From assembly GCF_002631185.1 (NCBI RefSeq), contig NZ_PDNU01000001.1, positions 62,001-126,000 of the forward strand: DNA of 64,000 nucleotides, given 5' to 3'. The stretch's first letter is position 1, and the number at the start of each line of letters is the position of its first letter. The stretch comes from Teichococcus rhizosphaerae. Its GTDB lineage: Bacteria; Pseudomonadota; Alphaproteobacteria; Acetobacterales; Acetobacteraceae. The notes below the pieces were generated by a model that was not told where the DNA came from, searched no databases, and was given only the letters and a program-made list of their open reading frames with translations. Below are positions 8,444-17,315 of this stretch, piece after piece. The translations under genes and the position numbers were made by a program.

Positions 8444-9568
8444 CTATCCCGCCATGGCCCGGAGTTCCGCCAGAACGGCTTCCGTGTCGGCCCCCATGGC
8501 AGGCGCCGGCGCCAGCCAGGGCCCGAGCCCCGGCAGGTTGGGCATCGGCACCGCGCCGAGGCCCGGCTGCTGCACGGTGCCGGCGGCGCCCACGGCCTGC
8601 ACATGGTGGTCCGCCAGCCAGTCCAGCGGCGTGTTCACCGTCTCGGCCATCAGGCGGGCGCCATGCAGCAGGCGCAGCCAGTGTTCCGCCGTTTCGCGCG
8701 CGAACACCTCGCGCAGGATGGGCAGCAGCGCGTCGCGGTTCTGGTCGCGCGCGGCGAAGCTCTCGAAGCGCGGGTCCTTCGGCAGTTCCGGCACGCCGAT
8801 GGTCTGGCACAGGGCGACGAACTCGGCCTCCCGCACCAGGGCCAGCATCACCCACCGGCCGCAGGCGGCGCGGTAGCTGCCGGCGGGCACGTTGAGCGCG
8901 GCGGGGGTGCGGCCGAGCAGCCCTGATTCGGCGATCGGAAAGGCGATCAGCGCGGCGGTGCCGGCCATCAGCGACACGTCCAGCACGCGGCGGCGCGGCG
9001 TGGGATCGAGCTGCCTCTGGGCGAGCGCCGCCTGCACGGCGGCGAAGGCCGAGATGCCGGCGACCACGTCGGAGACGAAGGTGCCCACCTTGTGCGGCGT
9101 CCCGTCGGCGCCCGGGTTCAGCGCCACCAAGCCGGAATAGGCCTGCGCCACCGAATCGGTGCAGGGCCGCTCGGCATGCGGCCCCTGCTGGCCGAAGCCC
9201 GAGATGGACAGGCAGACGGCGTTCTCCGGCGTGGCGTCCGGCCCGAGCCCGAGGCGGGCGGCGACGCCGGGGCGGAAGGCCTCGATCAGCACGTCGGCCC
9301 TGGCCGCGAGGGCGCTGGCGGCCTGCCGGCCCTCCGGCGTCTTCAGGTCCAGCACCACGCTGCGCTTGCCCCGGTTGAAGGTGGTGTGCATCACCGAATG
9401 GCCGTCGCGCCGCGTGGAAAGGCCGCGCGACCAGTCGCCCTCGGGCGGCTCCAGCTTGATCACGTCGGCGCCCGCCGCGGCCAGCAGCATGCCGCAATAG
9501 GGGCCGGCGATTCCCTGCCCCGCATCCAGCACGCGCAGGCCGCGATAGGGCTTCAGTCCGTCGTCCAT
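8444..9568 (-). CDS. CaiB/BaiF (family III) CoA-transferase
   Basis: A 374-residue enzyme of the type III CoA-transferase family, which moves CoA between acyl-CoA and a free carboxylate. The N-terminal GLRVLDAGQGIAGPYCGMLLAAAGADVIKLEPPEGDW is diagnostic. FNRGKRSVVLDLKTPEGR and SISGFGQQGPH follow, and the aspartate in the CTDSVAQAYSGL segment corresponds to the catalytic Asp that forms the acyl-anhydride intermediate. The length is slightly short of the roughly 400 usual. I placed the start at 9568 because a GAGGGGGGG ribosome-binding site precedes it; in-frame codons further upstream extend into non-conserved sequence. It is divergent from a Bug receptor, a common pairing in catabolism of imported acids through CoA thioesters. 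Confidence 0.88.
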   Translation of the reverse strand: MDDGLKPYRGLRVLDAGQGIAGPYCGMLLAAAGADVIKLEPPEGDWSRGLSTRRDGHSVMHTTFNRGKRSVVLDLKTPEGRQAASALAARADVLIEAFRPGVAARLGLGPDATPENAVCLSISGFGQQGPHAERPCTDSVAQAYSGLVALNPGADGTPHKVGTFVSDVVAGISAFAAVQAALAQRQLDPTPRRRVLDVSLMAGTAALIAFPIAESGLLGRTPAALNVPAGSYRAACGRWVMLALVREAEFVALCQTIGVPELPKDPRFESFAARDQNRDALLPILREVFARETAEHWLRLLHGARLMAETVNTPLDWLADHHVQAVGAAGTVQQPGLGAVPMPNLPGLGPWLAPAPAMGADTEAVLAELRAMAG

Positions 9569-9638
9569 TGCATTTCCCCCCCTCGTCATGCGGCGATGGT
9601 GGTCCGAGAGAGAAGAATAGGGAAGGGAACCTCCACCC

Positions 9639-10616
9639 ATGCGCATCACCCGCAGGGCGGCGCTCGCCGCCATGCCCATGCTTGCCTCGCTGTCGTCCGG
9701 CCCCGCGCGGGCACAGGCGGAGTGGCCCTCGCGCCCGCTCCGCTTCGTGGTGCCCTATCCGCCGGGCGGGCCCACCGACATCCTGGGCCGGGTGGTGGCG
9801 CAGCAGCTGGCGCAGCGCCTGCCGCAGCCGGTGGTGGTGGAGAATCGCGGCGGCGCCTCGGGCACCCTCGGCAGCGGCGAGGTGGCGCGGTCGGCGCCCG
9901 ATGGCGCCACCTTCCTGGTGAACGCCTCGATCCACGTCATCATCCCGCACCTGAACCCGCAGATCCCCTTCGACACGCTCGCCGCCTTCGAGCCCGTGAC
10001 CAACATCGCGCGGGTGCCGCTGATGCTGGTGGTGAACAAGGACCTGCCCGTGCGCTCGGTGCCCGAGCTGGTGGCCTGGCTGAAGCAGAACGGCGCGCGC
10101 GCCTCCTACGGCTCCTCCGGCATCGGCGCGGCGCCGCACCTGGCGGGGGAGCTGTTCAAGCAGCTCACCGGCACGCAGATGGCGCATGTGCCCTATCGCG
10201 GCTCCGGCCCGGCGGTGGCGGACCTGATGGCGGGCAACATCCAGCTGATGTTCGATTCCATGCCGAGCAGCGCGGGCGCGGTGCGGGAAGGCCAGCTCCG
10301 CGCCCTGGCGGTGAGCACGGCGGAGCGCGTCGCCGCCTTCCCCGAGCTGCCGACCGTGGCCGAGGCGGGAGTGCCCGGCTACGAGATCTCCACCTGGTAT
10401 GGCATCTGGGCCCCGGCGAGGACACCCGCGCCCATCGTGTCGGCCCTGCAGCGGGCGGTGGCGGCGGCGGTGGCCACGCCGGAGGCGAAGGCGCGGCTGG
10501 AGGCGCTGGGCGCCGAGCCGGTGGCCGACAGCCCGGAGGATTTCGCCGCCTTCACGCGCGCCGAGTATGAGCGCTGGGGCAGGCTGGTGCGCGACGCCAA
10601 GATCGAGGCCCAGTGA
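9639..10616 (+). CDS. Tripartite tricarboxylate transporter (Bug/TctC family) substrate-binding receptor
   Basis: A 325-residue periplasmic receptor with an N-terminal signal (MRITRRAALAAMPMLASLSS ending ARAQ). The mature sequence begins EWPSRPLRFVVPYPPGGPTD, with VVVENRGGASGTLGS soon after, both Bug-family signatures. LFKQLTGTQMAHVPYRGSGPA is the usual central motif. No TctA/TctB partner is nearby, so it is a second orphan receptor, clearly paralogous to the one at 4224. It lies divergent from the CoA-transferase and immediately upstream of an MDR-type oxidoreductase, suggesting a module for an imported acid activated by CoA transfer. Confidence 0.9.
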   Translation: MRITRRAALAAMPMLASLSSGPARAQAEWPSRPLRFVVPYPPGGPTDILGRVVAQQLAQRLPQPVVVENRGGASGTLGSGEVARSAPDGATFLVNASIHVIIPHLNPQIPFDTLAAFEPVTNIARVPLMLVVNKDLPVRSVPELVAWLKQNGARASYGSSGIGAAPHLAGELFKQLTGTQMAHVPYRGSGPAVADLMAGNIQLMFDSMPSSAGAVREGQLRALAVSTAERVAAFPELPTVAEAGVPGYEISTWYGIWAPARTPAPIVSALQRAVAAAVATPEAKARLEALGAEPVADSPEDFAAFTRAEYERWGRLVRDAKIEAQ

Positions 10617-10627
10617 AGGGGATGACG

Positions 10628-11632
10628 ATGCGCGCGATCGTCTGCGAGAGCTGGCGCGACTTCGACGCGCTGGAGGTGAAGGACATCCCGCCACCCGCAC
10701 TGCGGCCCGGCGGGGTGCGGCTGCGGGTGGAGGCGGTGGGCGTCTCCTTCGCGCAGCAGCTTGTCGTCTCCGGGCGCTACCAGCGCCGCCCGCCGCTGCC
10801 CTTCGTGCCGGGCACCGAGGTGGTGGGCACGGTGCTGGAGGCGGCGCCCGATGCGGTGGCGCCGCCCCCCGGCACCCGCGTCTTCGCCGCGCTGGACTGG
10901 GGCGGCATGGCCGGGGAGGCGGTGGCCGACGACATCCATGTGGTGCCGCTGCCCGCCTCCCTGGCGGATGGCCCTTCCGCCGCGGCGGCGGTGGCGATGC
11001 CGATCAGCTACCCCACCGCCGCCTCCGCCCTGCTGTGGCTCGGCCGGCTGGAGCCGGGCCAGTGGGTGCTGGTGCAGGGGGCGGGGGGCGGCGTCGGCCT
11101 CGCCGCGCTGGAGGTGGCGCGGGCGGTGGGCGCGCGGGTGATCGCCCGCGCGGGCCTGGCCAAGCACCCGATGCTGCTGGCGCGCGGCGCGGAGGTGGTG
11201 CTGGACAGCGCCCAGCCCTTCCGCGACGCGGTGTGGGAGGCCACGGGCGGCGCCGGCGTCTCGCTGGTGCTGGACACGCTGGGCGGCGACGCCTTCGACG
11301 AGGGGCTGCGCTGCCTGGCCGATGGCGGCACGCTGCTCACCCTGGGCTATGCCGGCGGCGCCATCCCGCAGCTCGGCGTGAACCTGCTGCTGCTGAAGAA
11401 CATCGGCGTGGCCGGGCTGAACTGGGGCACCTATCTCGGCTGGTCGCCCGGCGACAACCGGCGCGCCCATGCCCCGCGCGTCCGCGCCCTGTGGGACCAG
11501 CTCATGGGCTGGTGGGCGGCCGGCCAGCTGCGGCCGGAAGTCCATGCCGAGCTGCCCCTGGAGCGGTTCCGCGAGGCCATGGCGATGGTGCGCGGCCGCG
11601 AGGCCATAGGCCGCGTGGTGCTGCGCCCCTGA
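10628..11632 (+). CDS. NADPH:quinone oxidoreductase-like MDR family enzyme
   Basis: A 334-residue zinc-independent medium-chain dehydrogenase/reductase of the quinone oxidoreductase group. The N-terminal MRAIVCESWRDFDALEVKDIP, the catalytic-fold segment VSFAQQLVVSGRYQRRPPLPFVPGTEVVG, and the Rossmann nucleotide-binding motif VLVQGAGGGVGLAALEVARA near residues 140-160 support this. The structural-zinc cysteines of alcohol dehydrogenases are absent. It probably reduces an enone, enoyl or quinone substrate with NADPH. I chose the ATG at 10628 because AAGGGG ends six bases upstream; a GTG at 10613 and an ATG at 10622 are also in frame. It follows the Bug gene by 11 bases and is probably co-transcribed with it. 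Confidence 0.85.
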   Translation: MRAIVCESWRDFDALEVKDIPPPALRPGGVRLRVEAVGVSFAQQLVVSGRYQRRPPLPFVPGTEVVGTVLEAAPDAVAPPPGTRVFAALDWGGMAGEAVADDIHVVPLPASLADGPSAAAAVAMPISYPTAASALLWLGRLEPGQWVLVQGAGGGVGLAALEVARAVGARVIARAGLAKHPMLLARGAEVVLDSAQPFRDAVWEATGGAGVSLVLDTLGGDAFDEGLRCLADGGTLLTLGYAGGAIPQLGVNLLLLKNIGVAGLNWGTYLGWSPGDNRRAHAPRVRALWDQLMGWWAAGQLRPEVHAELPLERFREAMAMVRGREAIGRVVLRP

Positions 11633-11634
11633 TG

Positions 11635-11670
11635 GGAAGGGCCAGGGGGACGATGCCCCCTGGCCCTTCC
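11635..11670. terminator. Strong bidirectional terminator hairpin
   Basis: A perfect 15-base-pair stem (11635-11649 with 11656-11670; left arm GGAAGGGCCAGGGGG) with a six-base loop fills the whole gap between the convergent MDR and SulP genes. It ends one base before the SulP stop codon. Confidence 0.8.
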
Positions 11671-13152
11671 TCAGTGTTCTGCCGCCAGCGCCGCGCCGGG
11701 CTTGTCGTGCACGCCGAGCCGCTCGACCATGGCGGCGCTGGCCTCGTTCATGCCCTCCACCGTCACCTCGACGCCACGGGCGCGGAAGCCCAGCACCACG
11801 CGGTCCAGCGCGCCGATGCCGCTGAGGTCCCACAGATGCGCCTGCCGCACGTCGATGACGACGCGGGCGAGATCCTCCTTCAGGTCGAAGGCGGCGACGA
11901 AATCCTCGGCCGAGGCGAAGAACACCTGGCCGCGCACGGTGTAGCGCCGCTCGCGCCCGTCGGCGGAGAGGGTGGAGGAGACGTCCAGCATCCGCCGCAC
12001 CTTGCCGGCGAAGAAGATGCCGCTGAGCAGCACCCCCACCAGCACGCCCTTGGCGAGGTCGTGGGTGGCCAGCACCGTGGCCACGGTGGCCACCATCACC
12101 ACCGAGGAGCTGCGCGGATGCGTCAGCAGCGTGCGCAGCGAGGCCCAGTTGAAGGTGCTGATCGAGACCATGACCATCACCGCCACCAGCGCCGCCATCG
12201 GGATGCGGCGGACGAGGTCGCCCAGCGCCAGGATCAGGAACAGCAGCACCACGCCGGCCGTGAGGGTGGACAGCCGCGTGCGCCCGCCCGAGCGGACATT
12301 GATGACGGATTGCCCGATCATGGCGCAGCCCGCCATGCCGCCCATGAAGCCGGTGGCGAAATTGGCGAGGCCCTGGCCCACGCATTCGCGGTTCCGCTGG
12401 CTGGGGGTGTCGGTCATCTCGTCGACCACCGCCGCCGTCATCAGCGATTCCAGCAGGCCCACCGCCGCCAGCGTGGCGGAATAGGGCAGGATGATGCGCA
12501 GCGTCTCCCAGTTCAGCGGCACGTCGGGCAGGAAGAAGTGGGGCAGGGCGTCGGGCAGGGCGCCCATGTCGCCCACCGTGCGGAGTTCGAGCCCGAGCGC
12601 CCAGGCCAGGGCCGTGAGCACGACGATGCAGACCAGCGGCGAGGGCACCGCCGTGGTGAGCCGCGGCAGCAAGTAGATAATGGCCAGGCCCGCCGCCACC
12701 ATCGGGTAGGTGAGCACCGGCACGCCGATCAGCTCGGGAAGCTGGGCCATGAAGATGAGGATGGCCAGCGCGTTGACGAAGCCCGTCAGCACCGAGCGGG
12801 ACACGAAGCGCATCACCCGCCCGAGCCGCGCCGCCCCCGCCAGCATCTGGATGAGGCCGGTGAGGATGGTGGCGGCGAACAGGTATTGCAGCCCGTGCTC
12901 CTTCACCAGGCTGACCATCACCACGGCCATGGCGCCGGTGGCGGCCGAGATCATGGCCGGCCGGCCGCCCGCGAAGGCGGTGATGACCGCGATGGAGAAG
13001 GAGGCGTAGAGGCCGACCTTCGGATCGACGCCGGCGATGATCGAGAAGGCGATGGCCTCCGGGATCAGGGCGAGGGCGACGACGAGGCCGGAGAGCAGGT
13101 CGGGGCGGACATTGCCGAACCATTCGGCGCGCAGCCGCGCGGCATTGAGCAT
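11671..13152 (-). CDS. SulP family inorganic anion transporter with STAS domain
   Basis: A 493-residue SLC26/SulP permease. The N-terminal block ([20 protein letters not shown]) and [19 protein letters not shown] are SulP signatures, and the later [17 protein letters not shown] matches the conserved region near helix 8. About ten to twelve membrane segments precede a cytoplasmic STAS domain at roughly residues 395-485. Family substrates are sulfate, bicarbonate or dicarboxylates; sequence alone does not separate them. I put the start at 13152 ([14 protein letters not shown]), the usual position for this subfamily, although no good ribosome-binding site precedes it. An in-frame ATG at 13233 would add 27 residues. 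It lies beside a chromate transporter on the same strand, making a local anion-transport pair. Confidence 0.9.
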   Translation of the reverse strand: MLNAARLRAEWFGNVRPDLLSGLVVALALIPEAIAFSIIAGVDPKVGLYASFSIAVITAFAGGRPAMISAATGAMAVVMVSLVKEHGLQYLFAATILTGLIQMLAGAARLGRVMRFVSRSVLTGFVNALAILIFMAQLPELIGVPVLTYPMVAAGLAIIYLLPRLTTAVPSPLVCIVVLTALAWALGLELRTVGDMGALPDALPHFFLPDVPLNWETLRIILPYSATLAAVGLLESLMTAAVVDEMTDTPSQRNRECVGQGLANFATGFMGGMAGCAMIGQSVINVRSGGRTRLSTLTAGVVLLFLILALGDLVRRIPMAALVAVMVMVSISTFNWASLRTLLTHPRSSSVVMVATVATVLATHDLAKGVLVGVLLSGIFFAGKVRRMLDVSSTLSADGRERRYTVRGQVFFASAEDFVAAFDLKEDLARVVIDVRQAHLWDLSGIGALDRVVLGFRARGVEVTVEGMNEASAAMVERLGVHDKPGAALAAEH

Positions 13153-13366
13153 GAAGGGGGAGTTCCGGAAGGCGGGAGGATGAAGGGAGCGCCAGCCAGG
13201 CGCGGCGCGGAACGCGCCCGTGGGGCGCGGCATGAACGCGGCGAACTCGCAGGGGCTGGCGGCGGCCTACATCGGACTGTTCGTCTCTCCGGGAACCGCG
13301 CCGCCTTGTGTGCGGCGCAGCAAGAAGGAATGCCTTAGCCTGCCTCCGAGCCAGGGTGCAATCGTC

Positions 13367-14695
13367 TCAGCCCCCCGCCATGCGCAGGGCGAGCCCGGCC
13401 AGCGCCGCGAGCGCCAGCACCTTGGCCACCCCGAACCGCAGCCCGAGCAGGGCGATGGCCGCCAGCAGCGAAAGGCCAAGGGCCGCGGGGTCGAGGCTGG
13501 TCAGCACCGGCAGCTCCAGCCGGAAGGGCCCCGCCCGCCACGGGGCAAGCTCCCCGAACATCAGGCGCAGCGCGAACCAGACGGCCAGGTTGGCGATGAC
13601 GCCGACCACCGCCGCCGTCACCGCCGCCAGGGCGCCACGCAGCCGGGGCATGGCGTGCAGCCGCTCGATGAAGGGGGCGCCGAGGAAGATCCAGGCGAAG
13701 CAGGGCGCGAAGGTGACCCACAGCGTCAGCAGCGCGGCGGCCACGGCGCTGCCCGCCCCCTGCTGCCAGCCGGCCAGGAAGCCCACGAACTGCAGCACCA
13801 GGATCAGCGGCCCCGGCGTGGTTTCCGCGAGGCCGAGGCCGGCCAGCATCGCCTCGGCCGAGAGCCAGCCGTAATTCTCCACCGCCTCCTGCGCCACATA
13901 GGCCAGCACCGCATAGGCGCCGCCGAAGGTGACCACCGCCATGCGGGCGAAGAACCAGGCGATGTCGCCGAACAGGCCGGTGCCCATCAGCAGCGCCACG
14001 GGCCAGGCCCAGAGCGCCAGCATGGCGAGCCCGGCGCGGCGCGCGCCGTGGGCCATGCGATGGGGCCGCTCCGGGTCCTCGGCCAGCAGCCGGTCGATCA
14101 GGGCGGGAGGCCCGGCAGGCGCGCCGCCGCCCCCCGCCGTCACGAAGGCGGCGGGAAAGGCGGCGCCCAGCAGCGCGGCGCCGCCCACCACCAGCGGAAA
14201 GGGCAGGTCGAGCGCGAACAGCGCCAGAAAGGCGCCGATGGCGAGCGCCACGGCCAGCACCCCGTGCAGGGCCCGACGCGCCACCTTGACGAGGGCTTCC
14301 ACCACCAGCGCCAGCACCGCGCATTGCAGGCCGAAGAACAGCGCCTCCACCGCCGGGACCGTGCCCAGCGTGACGTAGAGGAAGGAAAGGGCCAGCATCA
14401 CCGCCGCGCCGGGCAGGATGAAGAGCAGCCCGGCCAGCAGCCCGCCGCGCACCCCATGCATCAGCCAGCCGAGATAGGTGGCGAGCTGCTGCGCCTCGGG
14501 GCCCGGCAGCAGCATGCAGAAATTGAGGGCGTGCAGGAACCGGGCCTCACCCACCCAGCGGCGCTCCTCCACCACCTCGCGGTGCATCAGAGCGATCTGC
14601 GCGGCGGGGCCACCGAAGGAGAGGCAGCCGATGCGCCACCAGAGCCGCGCCGCCACGCCCAGGTCAGGATGAAAAACCCGTGGTTCCTCGCGCAT
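13367..14695 (-). CDS. chrA: Chromate transporter ChrA (two-domain, long-chain form)
   Basis: A 442-residue membrane protein with two homologous CHR halves. The first contains CLSFGGPAAQIALMHREVV, LHALNFCMLLPGPEAQQLATYLGW and a GLLFILPGAAVML helix. The second repeats the pattern with VVTFGGAYAVLAYVAQEAVE and GLAETTPGPLILVLQFVGFL. This is the bidomain LCHR layout of CHR proteins, which export chromate and may also handle sulfate. I chose the ATG at 14695 because conservation begins there and AAGGTGG lies about six bases upstream. The frame stays open to another ATG at 14836, and a terminator-like hairpin lies between the two (14804-14834), so the leader may regulate expression. Confidence 0.88.
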   Translation of the reverse strand: MREEPRVFHPDLGVAARLWWRIGCLSFGGPAAQIALMHREVVEERRWVGEARFLHALNFCMLLPGPEAQQLATYLGWLMHGVRGGLLAGLLFILPGAAVMLALSFLYVTLGTVPAVEALFFGLQCAVLALVVEALVKVARRALHGVLAVALAIGAFLALFALDLPFPLVVGGAALLGAAFPAAFVTAGGGGAPAGPPALIDRLLAEDPERPHRMAHGARRAGLAMLALWAWPVALLMGTGLFGDIAWFFARMAVVTFGGAYAVLAYVAQEAVENYGWLSAEAMLAGLGLAETTPGPLILVLQFVGFLAGWQQGAGSAVAAALLTLWVTFAPCFAWIFLGAPFIERLHAMPRLRGALAAVTAAVVGVIANLAVWFALRLMFGELAPWRAGPFRLELPVLTSLDPAALGLSLLAAIALLGLRFGVAKVLALAALAGLALRMAGG

Positions 14696-14795
14696 TCCTG
14701 CCACCTTTTCCCAGCCCCGGCGTTGGACCGGCAACGGCATCAGGCCGGCAGGGCGTTTAAACAGGAAGGTGGCGCGGGCGGGAAGGGGTGGCCTG

Positions 14796-14834
14796 AAAAA
14801 GCGGACGGCGCCCGGACAAGGCCAGGGCGCCGTC
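14796..14834 (-). promoter_or_regulatory. Terminator-like hairpin in the chrA leader (possible attenuator)
   Basis: On the minus strand, GACGGCGCCC (14834-14825) pairs with GGGCGCCGTC (14813-14804), a perfect 10-base-pair stem with an 11-base loop. It is followed by CGC and five Ts (14800-14796). That is an intrinsic terminator read toward chrA, about 100 bases before its likely start. An in-frame ATG at 14836 with a GGAG upstream overlaps the hairpin base, so ribosome entry there could prevent folding. Confidence 0.5.
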
Positions 14835-14918
14835 ATACGCTCTTTCTCCGTCCCTTTGCGGGACTGTTCCTCCCCAAACTCGGCCTGCAGCGCAATCCCG
14901 AGGCCCTCACCTTAACAG

Positions 14919-14937
14919 GTCTTGTATAAGACACAAG
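14919..14937. promoter_or_regulatory. Inverted repeats upstream of the GntR gene (candidate operator)
   Basis: GTCTT-GTAT-AAGAC (14919-14932) overlaps CTTGT-N7-ACAAG (14921-14937), two nested inverted repeats in an AT-richer spot between divergent chrA and the GntR gene. The position suits autoregulation by the GntR protein. The sequence does not match the HutC-type consensus exactly. Confidence 0.35.
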
Positions 14938-15046
14938 TGTCGCTGCGGAACGCCTTGATCAGGCTGCGTGGATCGTGAACACAGCATCCCGACTTCCACC
15001 ACAGCCAGAGGGCCGTTCCGCTCACCATGCCGATGACCGCCTCCCC

Positions 15047-15784
15047 ATGACGGCCGCATCCTCCGGATCCCGCCTGGATGCCCGCCCGCTCTACCGACAG
15101 GTGGAGGAGATCCTGCTCGGGCGGATCGTCGGCGGCACCTGGCCGCCTGGCCACCTGCTGCCGGCCGAGCCGGAGCTGGCGAGCGAGCTGGGCGTTTCCC
15201 AGGGCACGGTGCGCAAGGCCCTGGCCGCGCTGGAACGGCGCCACCTGATCGACCGCCGGCAGGGGCGGGGCACCACGGTGGCGAAGCACACCAGCGACAC
15301 GGCGCGCTTCCACTTCTTCCGGGTGCGCGACCTCAACGGCCGCGCCGTGGTTTCGCGGATCATGATCATCTCCTGCCAGGAAGGACGGGCGGCGCCCTGG
15401 GAGGCGGCGGCGCTGGGGCTGGAGGTGGGCGCCAAGGTCTATCACCTGCGGCGGATTCGCATGCTCGACGGGGTGCCGCGAATCTTCGAGCGCTGCACCC
15501 TGTCCGGCGCCGTCTTCAACGGATTCGCGTTGCCGCCGGGCGAGCAGCCCTCGGAGCTCTACGTTTATTTCCAGCGCGCCCACAACGTGACGGTCGGCCG
15601 CGCCCAGGAGGAGCTTTCCGCCGCCGGCGCGGACGCCGAGACGGCGGCCGCGCTGGGCAAGCCGGAAGGCACGCCGCTCCTGATGGTGCAACGCATCGCC
15701 TATGACGTGGCGGACCGGCCGGTGGAGGTCCGGCTCTCCATGATCGACACCGAGCGGCACCGCTACGCCGTGCGGCTGGACTGA
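15047..15784 (+). CDS. GntR/HutC family transcriptional regulator
   Basis: A 245-residue regulator from the chosen start. The winged helix-turn-helix covers about residues 10-75 (LYRQVEEILLGRIVGGTW, LPAEPELASELGVSQGTVRK, RQGRGTTV). A UTRA effector-binding domain follows from about residue 95 to the end (VYHLRRIRMLDGVPRIFERC, MVQRIAYDVADRPVEVRLSM). This is the HutC subfamily layout, which senses small metabolites. A GTG at 14975 is also in frame and would add 24 poorly conserved residues; neither start has a convincing ribosome-binding site. The regulated pathway is unclear: the gene stands between chrA (divergent) and rpmF. Confidence 0.85.
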   Translation: MTAASSGSRLDARPLYRQVEEILLGRIVGGTWPPGHLLPAEPELASELGVSQGTVRKALAALERRHLIDRRQGRGTTVAKHTSDTARFHFFRVRDLNGRAVVSRIMIISCQEGRAAPWEAAALGLEVGAKVYHLRRIRMLDGVPRIFERCTLSGAVFNGFALPPGEQPSELYVYFQRAHNVTVGRAQEELSAAGADAETAAALGKPEGTPLLMVQRIAYDVADRPVEVRLSMIDTERHRYAVRLD

Positions 15785-15948
15785 GCGCCGCCCTGTTCGG
15801 GAGCCTGTCCGGGGCCCGTTCGGGCGGGCCGCGCCGGCGGGCGGGCGGCGCATGGCGCTTGCACCCGGGGGGGTGGGGTGGTAATGGCGCGGCCTTCCTG
15901 ATTTACCGCTGACTACGACAGCACGTTGAAGAAGAGAGGCCCGGCGCC

Positions 15949-16152
15949 ATGGCCGTTCCGAAGAAGAAGGTTTCGCCCTCCCGCCGCGGGATGCGCCGCA
16001 GCCACGAGGCCCTGTCCACCCAGGCGCACCACGAGTGCCCGAACTGCGGCGAGCTGAAGCGCCCGCACAACATCTGCGCCTCCTGCGGCCATTATGACGG
16101 CCGCGAGGTCGTGTCCGCCGGCAAGGCCCTGAAGGCCGCGGTCCGCACCTGA
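15949..16152 (+). CDS. rpmF: 50S ribosomal protein L32
   Basis: A 67-residue basic protein, [20 protein letters not shown] onward, which is the universal start of bacterial L32. Cysteines 30, 33, 43 and 46 form the zinc-ribbon type of L32 (CPNC and CASC pairs). It is part of the large ribosomal subunit near the exit tunnel. As in many proteobacteria it lies directly upstream of plsX and fabH, coupling ribosome and fatty-acid or phospholipid synthesis. The DUF177 (YceD) gene usually found just before rpmF is absent here; a GntR gene occupies that place. GAAGAGAGG upstream provides the ribosome-binding site. Confidence 0.97.
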   Translation: MAVPKKKVSPSRRGMRRSHEALSTQAHHECPNCGELKRPHNICASCGHYDGREVVSAGKALKAAVRT

Positions 16153-16183
16153 TCGTCCCGGCCCGCCAAGGGGATTTGACAGC

Positions 16184-17290
16184 TTGTCGCAGGTGACACT
16201 GCCGCAGGGCGGCGCCCCGCAGCAACCGCCTGCGGGAAGCTTCGCCCTGGCCATCGACGCCATGGGCGGCGACCACGCGCCGGAATCGGTGCTGGACGGC
16301 CTCGAGCTCGCGGCGGAGCGCCACCCCAAGGCGCGCTTCCTGCTGGTGGGCGACGAGGCCCGGCTCGGCGCGCTGCTCGCGCGCCGGCCCAAGGCCGCGC
16401 GCGTCTGCGCCATCCGCCACGCCCCCGAATCCATTCCGGGCGACATGAAGCCGACCGCCGCGCTGCGCGTCCGCAACTCCTCCATGCGCATCGCCATCGA
16501 CGCGGTGGCGGCGGGCGAGGCGGCGGGCGTCGTCTCGGCCGGCAACACCGGCGCGCTGATGGCGCTGGGCAAGATCGTGGTGAAGGCGCTGCCGGAGATC
16601 GACCGGCCGGCGCTCGCCGCCATCGGCCCCTCGGCGCGCGGCGACGTGGTGCTGCTCGACCTCGGCGCCAACATCGTCTGCGACCCGCGCAACCTCGTCG
16701 AGTTCGCCGTGATGGGCGATGCCTTCGCGCGCGCCGTGCTGGGGCTCACCAAGCCCAGCATCGGCCTGCTCAACGTGGGCAGCGAGGAGCTGAAGGGCGA
16801 CGACCGCGTCCGCCAGGCGGCCGAGATGCTGCGCGAGACGGTGCTGGCGCCCAACTTCCACGGCTTCGTCGAGGGCCACGACATCACCGCCGGCACGGTG
16901 GACGTGGTGGTGACGGACGGCTTCACCGGCAATGTCGCGCTCAAGACGGGCGAGGGCGCCTTCAAGCTGGTGGGAACCCTGCTGAAGCAGGTCTTCACCT
17001 CCTCGCTGGCGGCCAAGCTCGGCTACCTGCTCGCCCGCCCGGCGCTGGAGCGCCTGCGCGAGTGGATGGACCCGCGCCGCTACAACGGCGCCGTGCTGAT
17101 CGGCCTGAACGGCGTGGTGGTGAAGAGCCATGGCGGCACCGACGCGCTGGGCTTCGCCCATGCCGTGGACGTGGCCATGGACATGGTGAACCACCGCTTC
17201 AACGACCGCATCCGCGAGGTGCTGGCGACACTGCCGCCACGCGGCAGGCCCGCCGTGACCGCCACCGAGCCCAGCGTCAACGCCCGCTGA
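16184..17290 (+). CDS. plsX: Phosphate acyltransferase PlsX
   Basis: A 368-residue PlsX, the enzyme that converts acyl-ACP to acyl-phosphate for the first step of phospholipid synthesis (with PlsY). The signature LAIDAMGGDHAPESVLDG begins near residue 22. SAGNTGALMALGKIVVK and NVGSEELKGDDRVRQAAEML follow, and DVVVTDGFTGNVALKTGEG is the conserved late motif. The start is not ATG: a TTG at 16184 has AAGGGG about ten bases upstream, and a GTG at 16193 is an alternative three codons later. It lies between rpmF and fabH on the same strand with short gaps, forming the classical operon. Confidence 0.95.
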   Translation: MSQVTLPQGGAPQQPPAGSFALAIDAMGGDHAPESVLDGLELAAERHPKARFLLVGDEARLGALLARRPKAARVCAIRHAPESIPGDMKPTAALRVRNSSMRIAIDAVAAGEAAGVVSAGNTGALMALGKIVVKALPEIDRPALAAIGPSARGDVVLLDLGANIVCDPRNLVEFAVMGDAFARAVLGLTKPSIGLLNVGSEELKGDDRVRQAAEMLRETVLAPNFHGFVEGHDITAGTVDVVVTDGFTGNVALKTGEGAFKLVGTLLKQVFTSSLAAKLGYLLARPALERLREWMDPRRYNGAVLIGLNGVVVKSHGGTDALGFAHAVDVAMDMVNHRFNDRIREVLATLPPRGRPAVTATEPSVNAR

Positions 17291-17315
17291 ACGGCGGCCC
17301 ATTGGACCTCGCCGC

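Noticed and set aside
15813-15830. Short GGCCCG/CGGGCC hairpin after the GntR gene
   Set aside because: A six-base stem with no U-tract is expected by chance in DNA this rich in G and C, so I do not call it a terminator.
15859-15887. Promoter-like TTGCAC-N17-TAATGG before rpmF
   Set aside because: Both boxes match the sigma-70 consensus poorly and the spacer is nearly all G; not strong enough to list.
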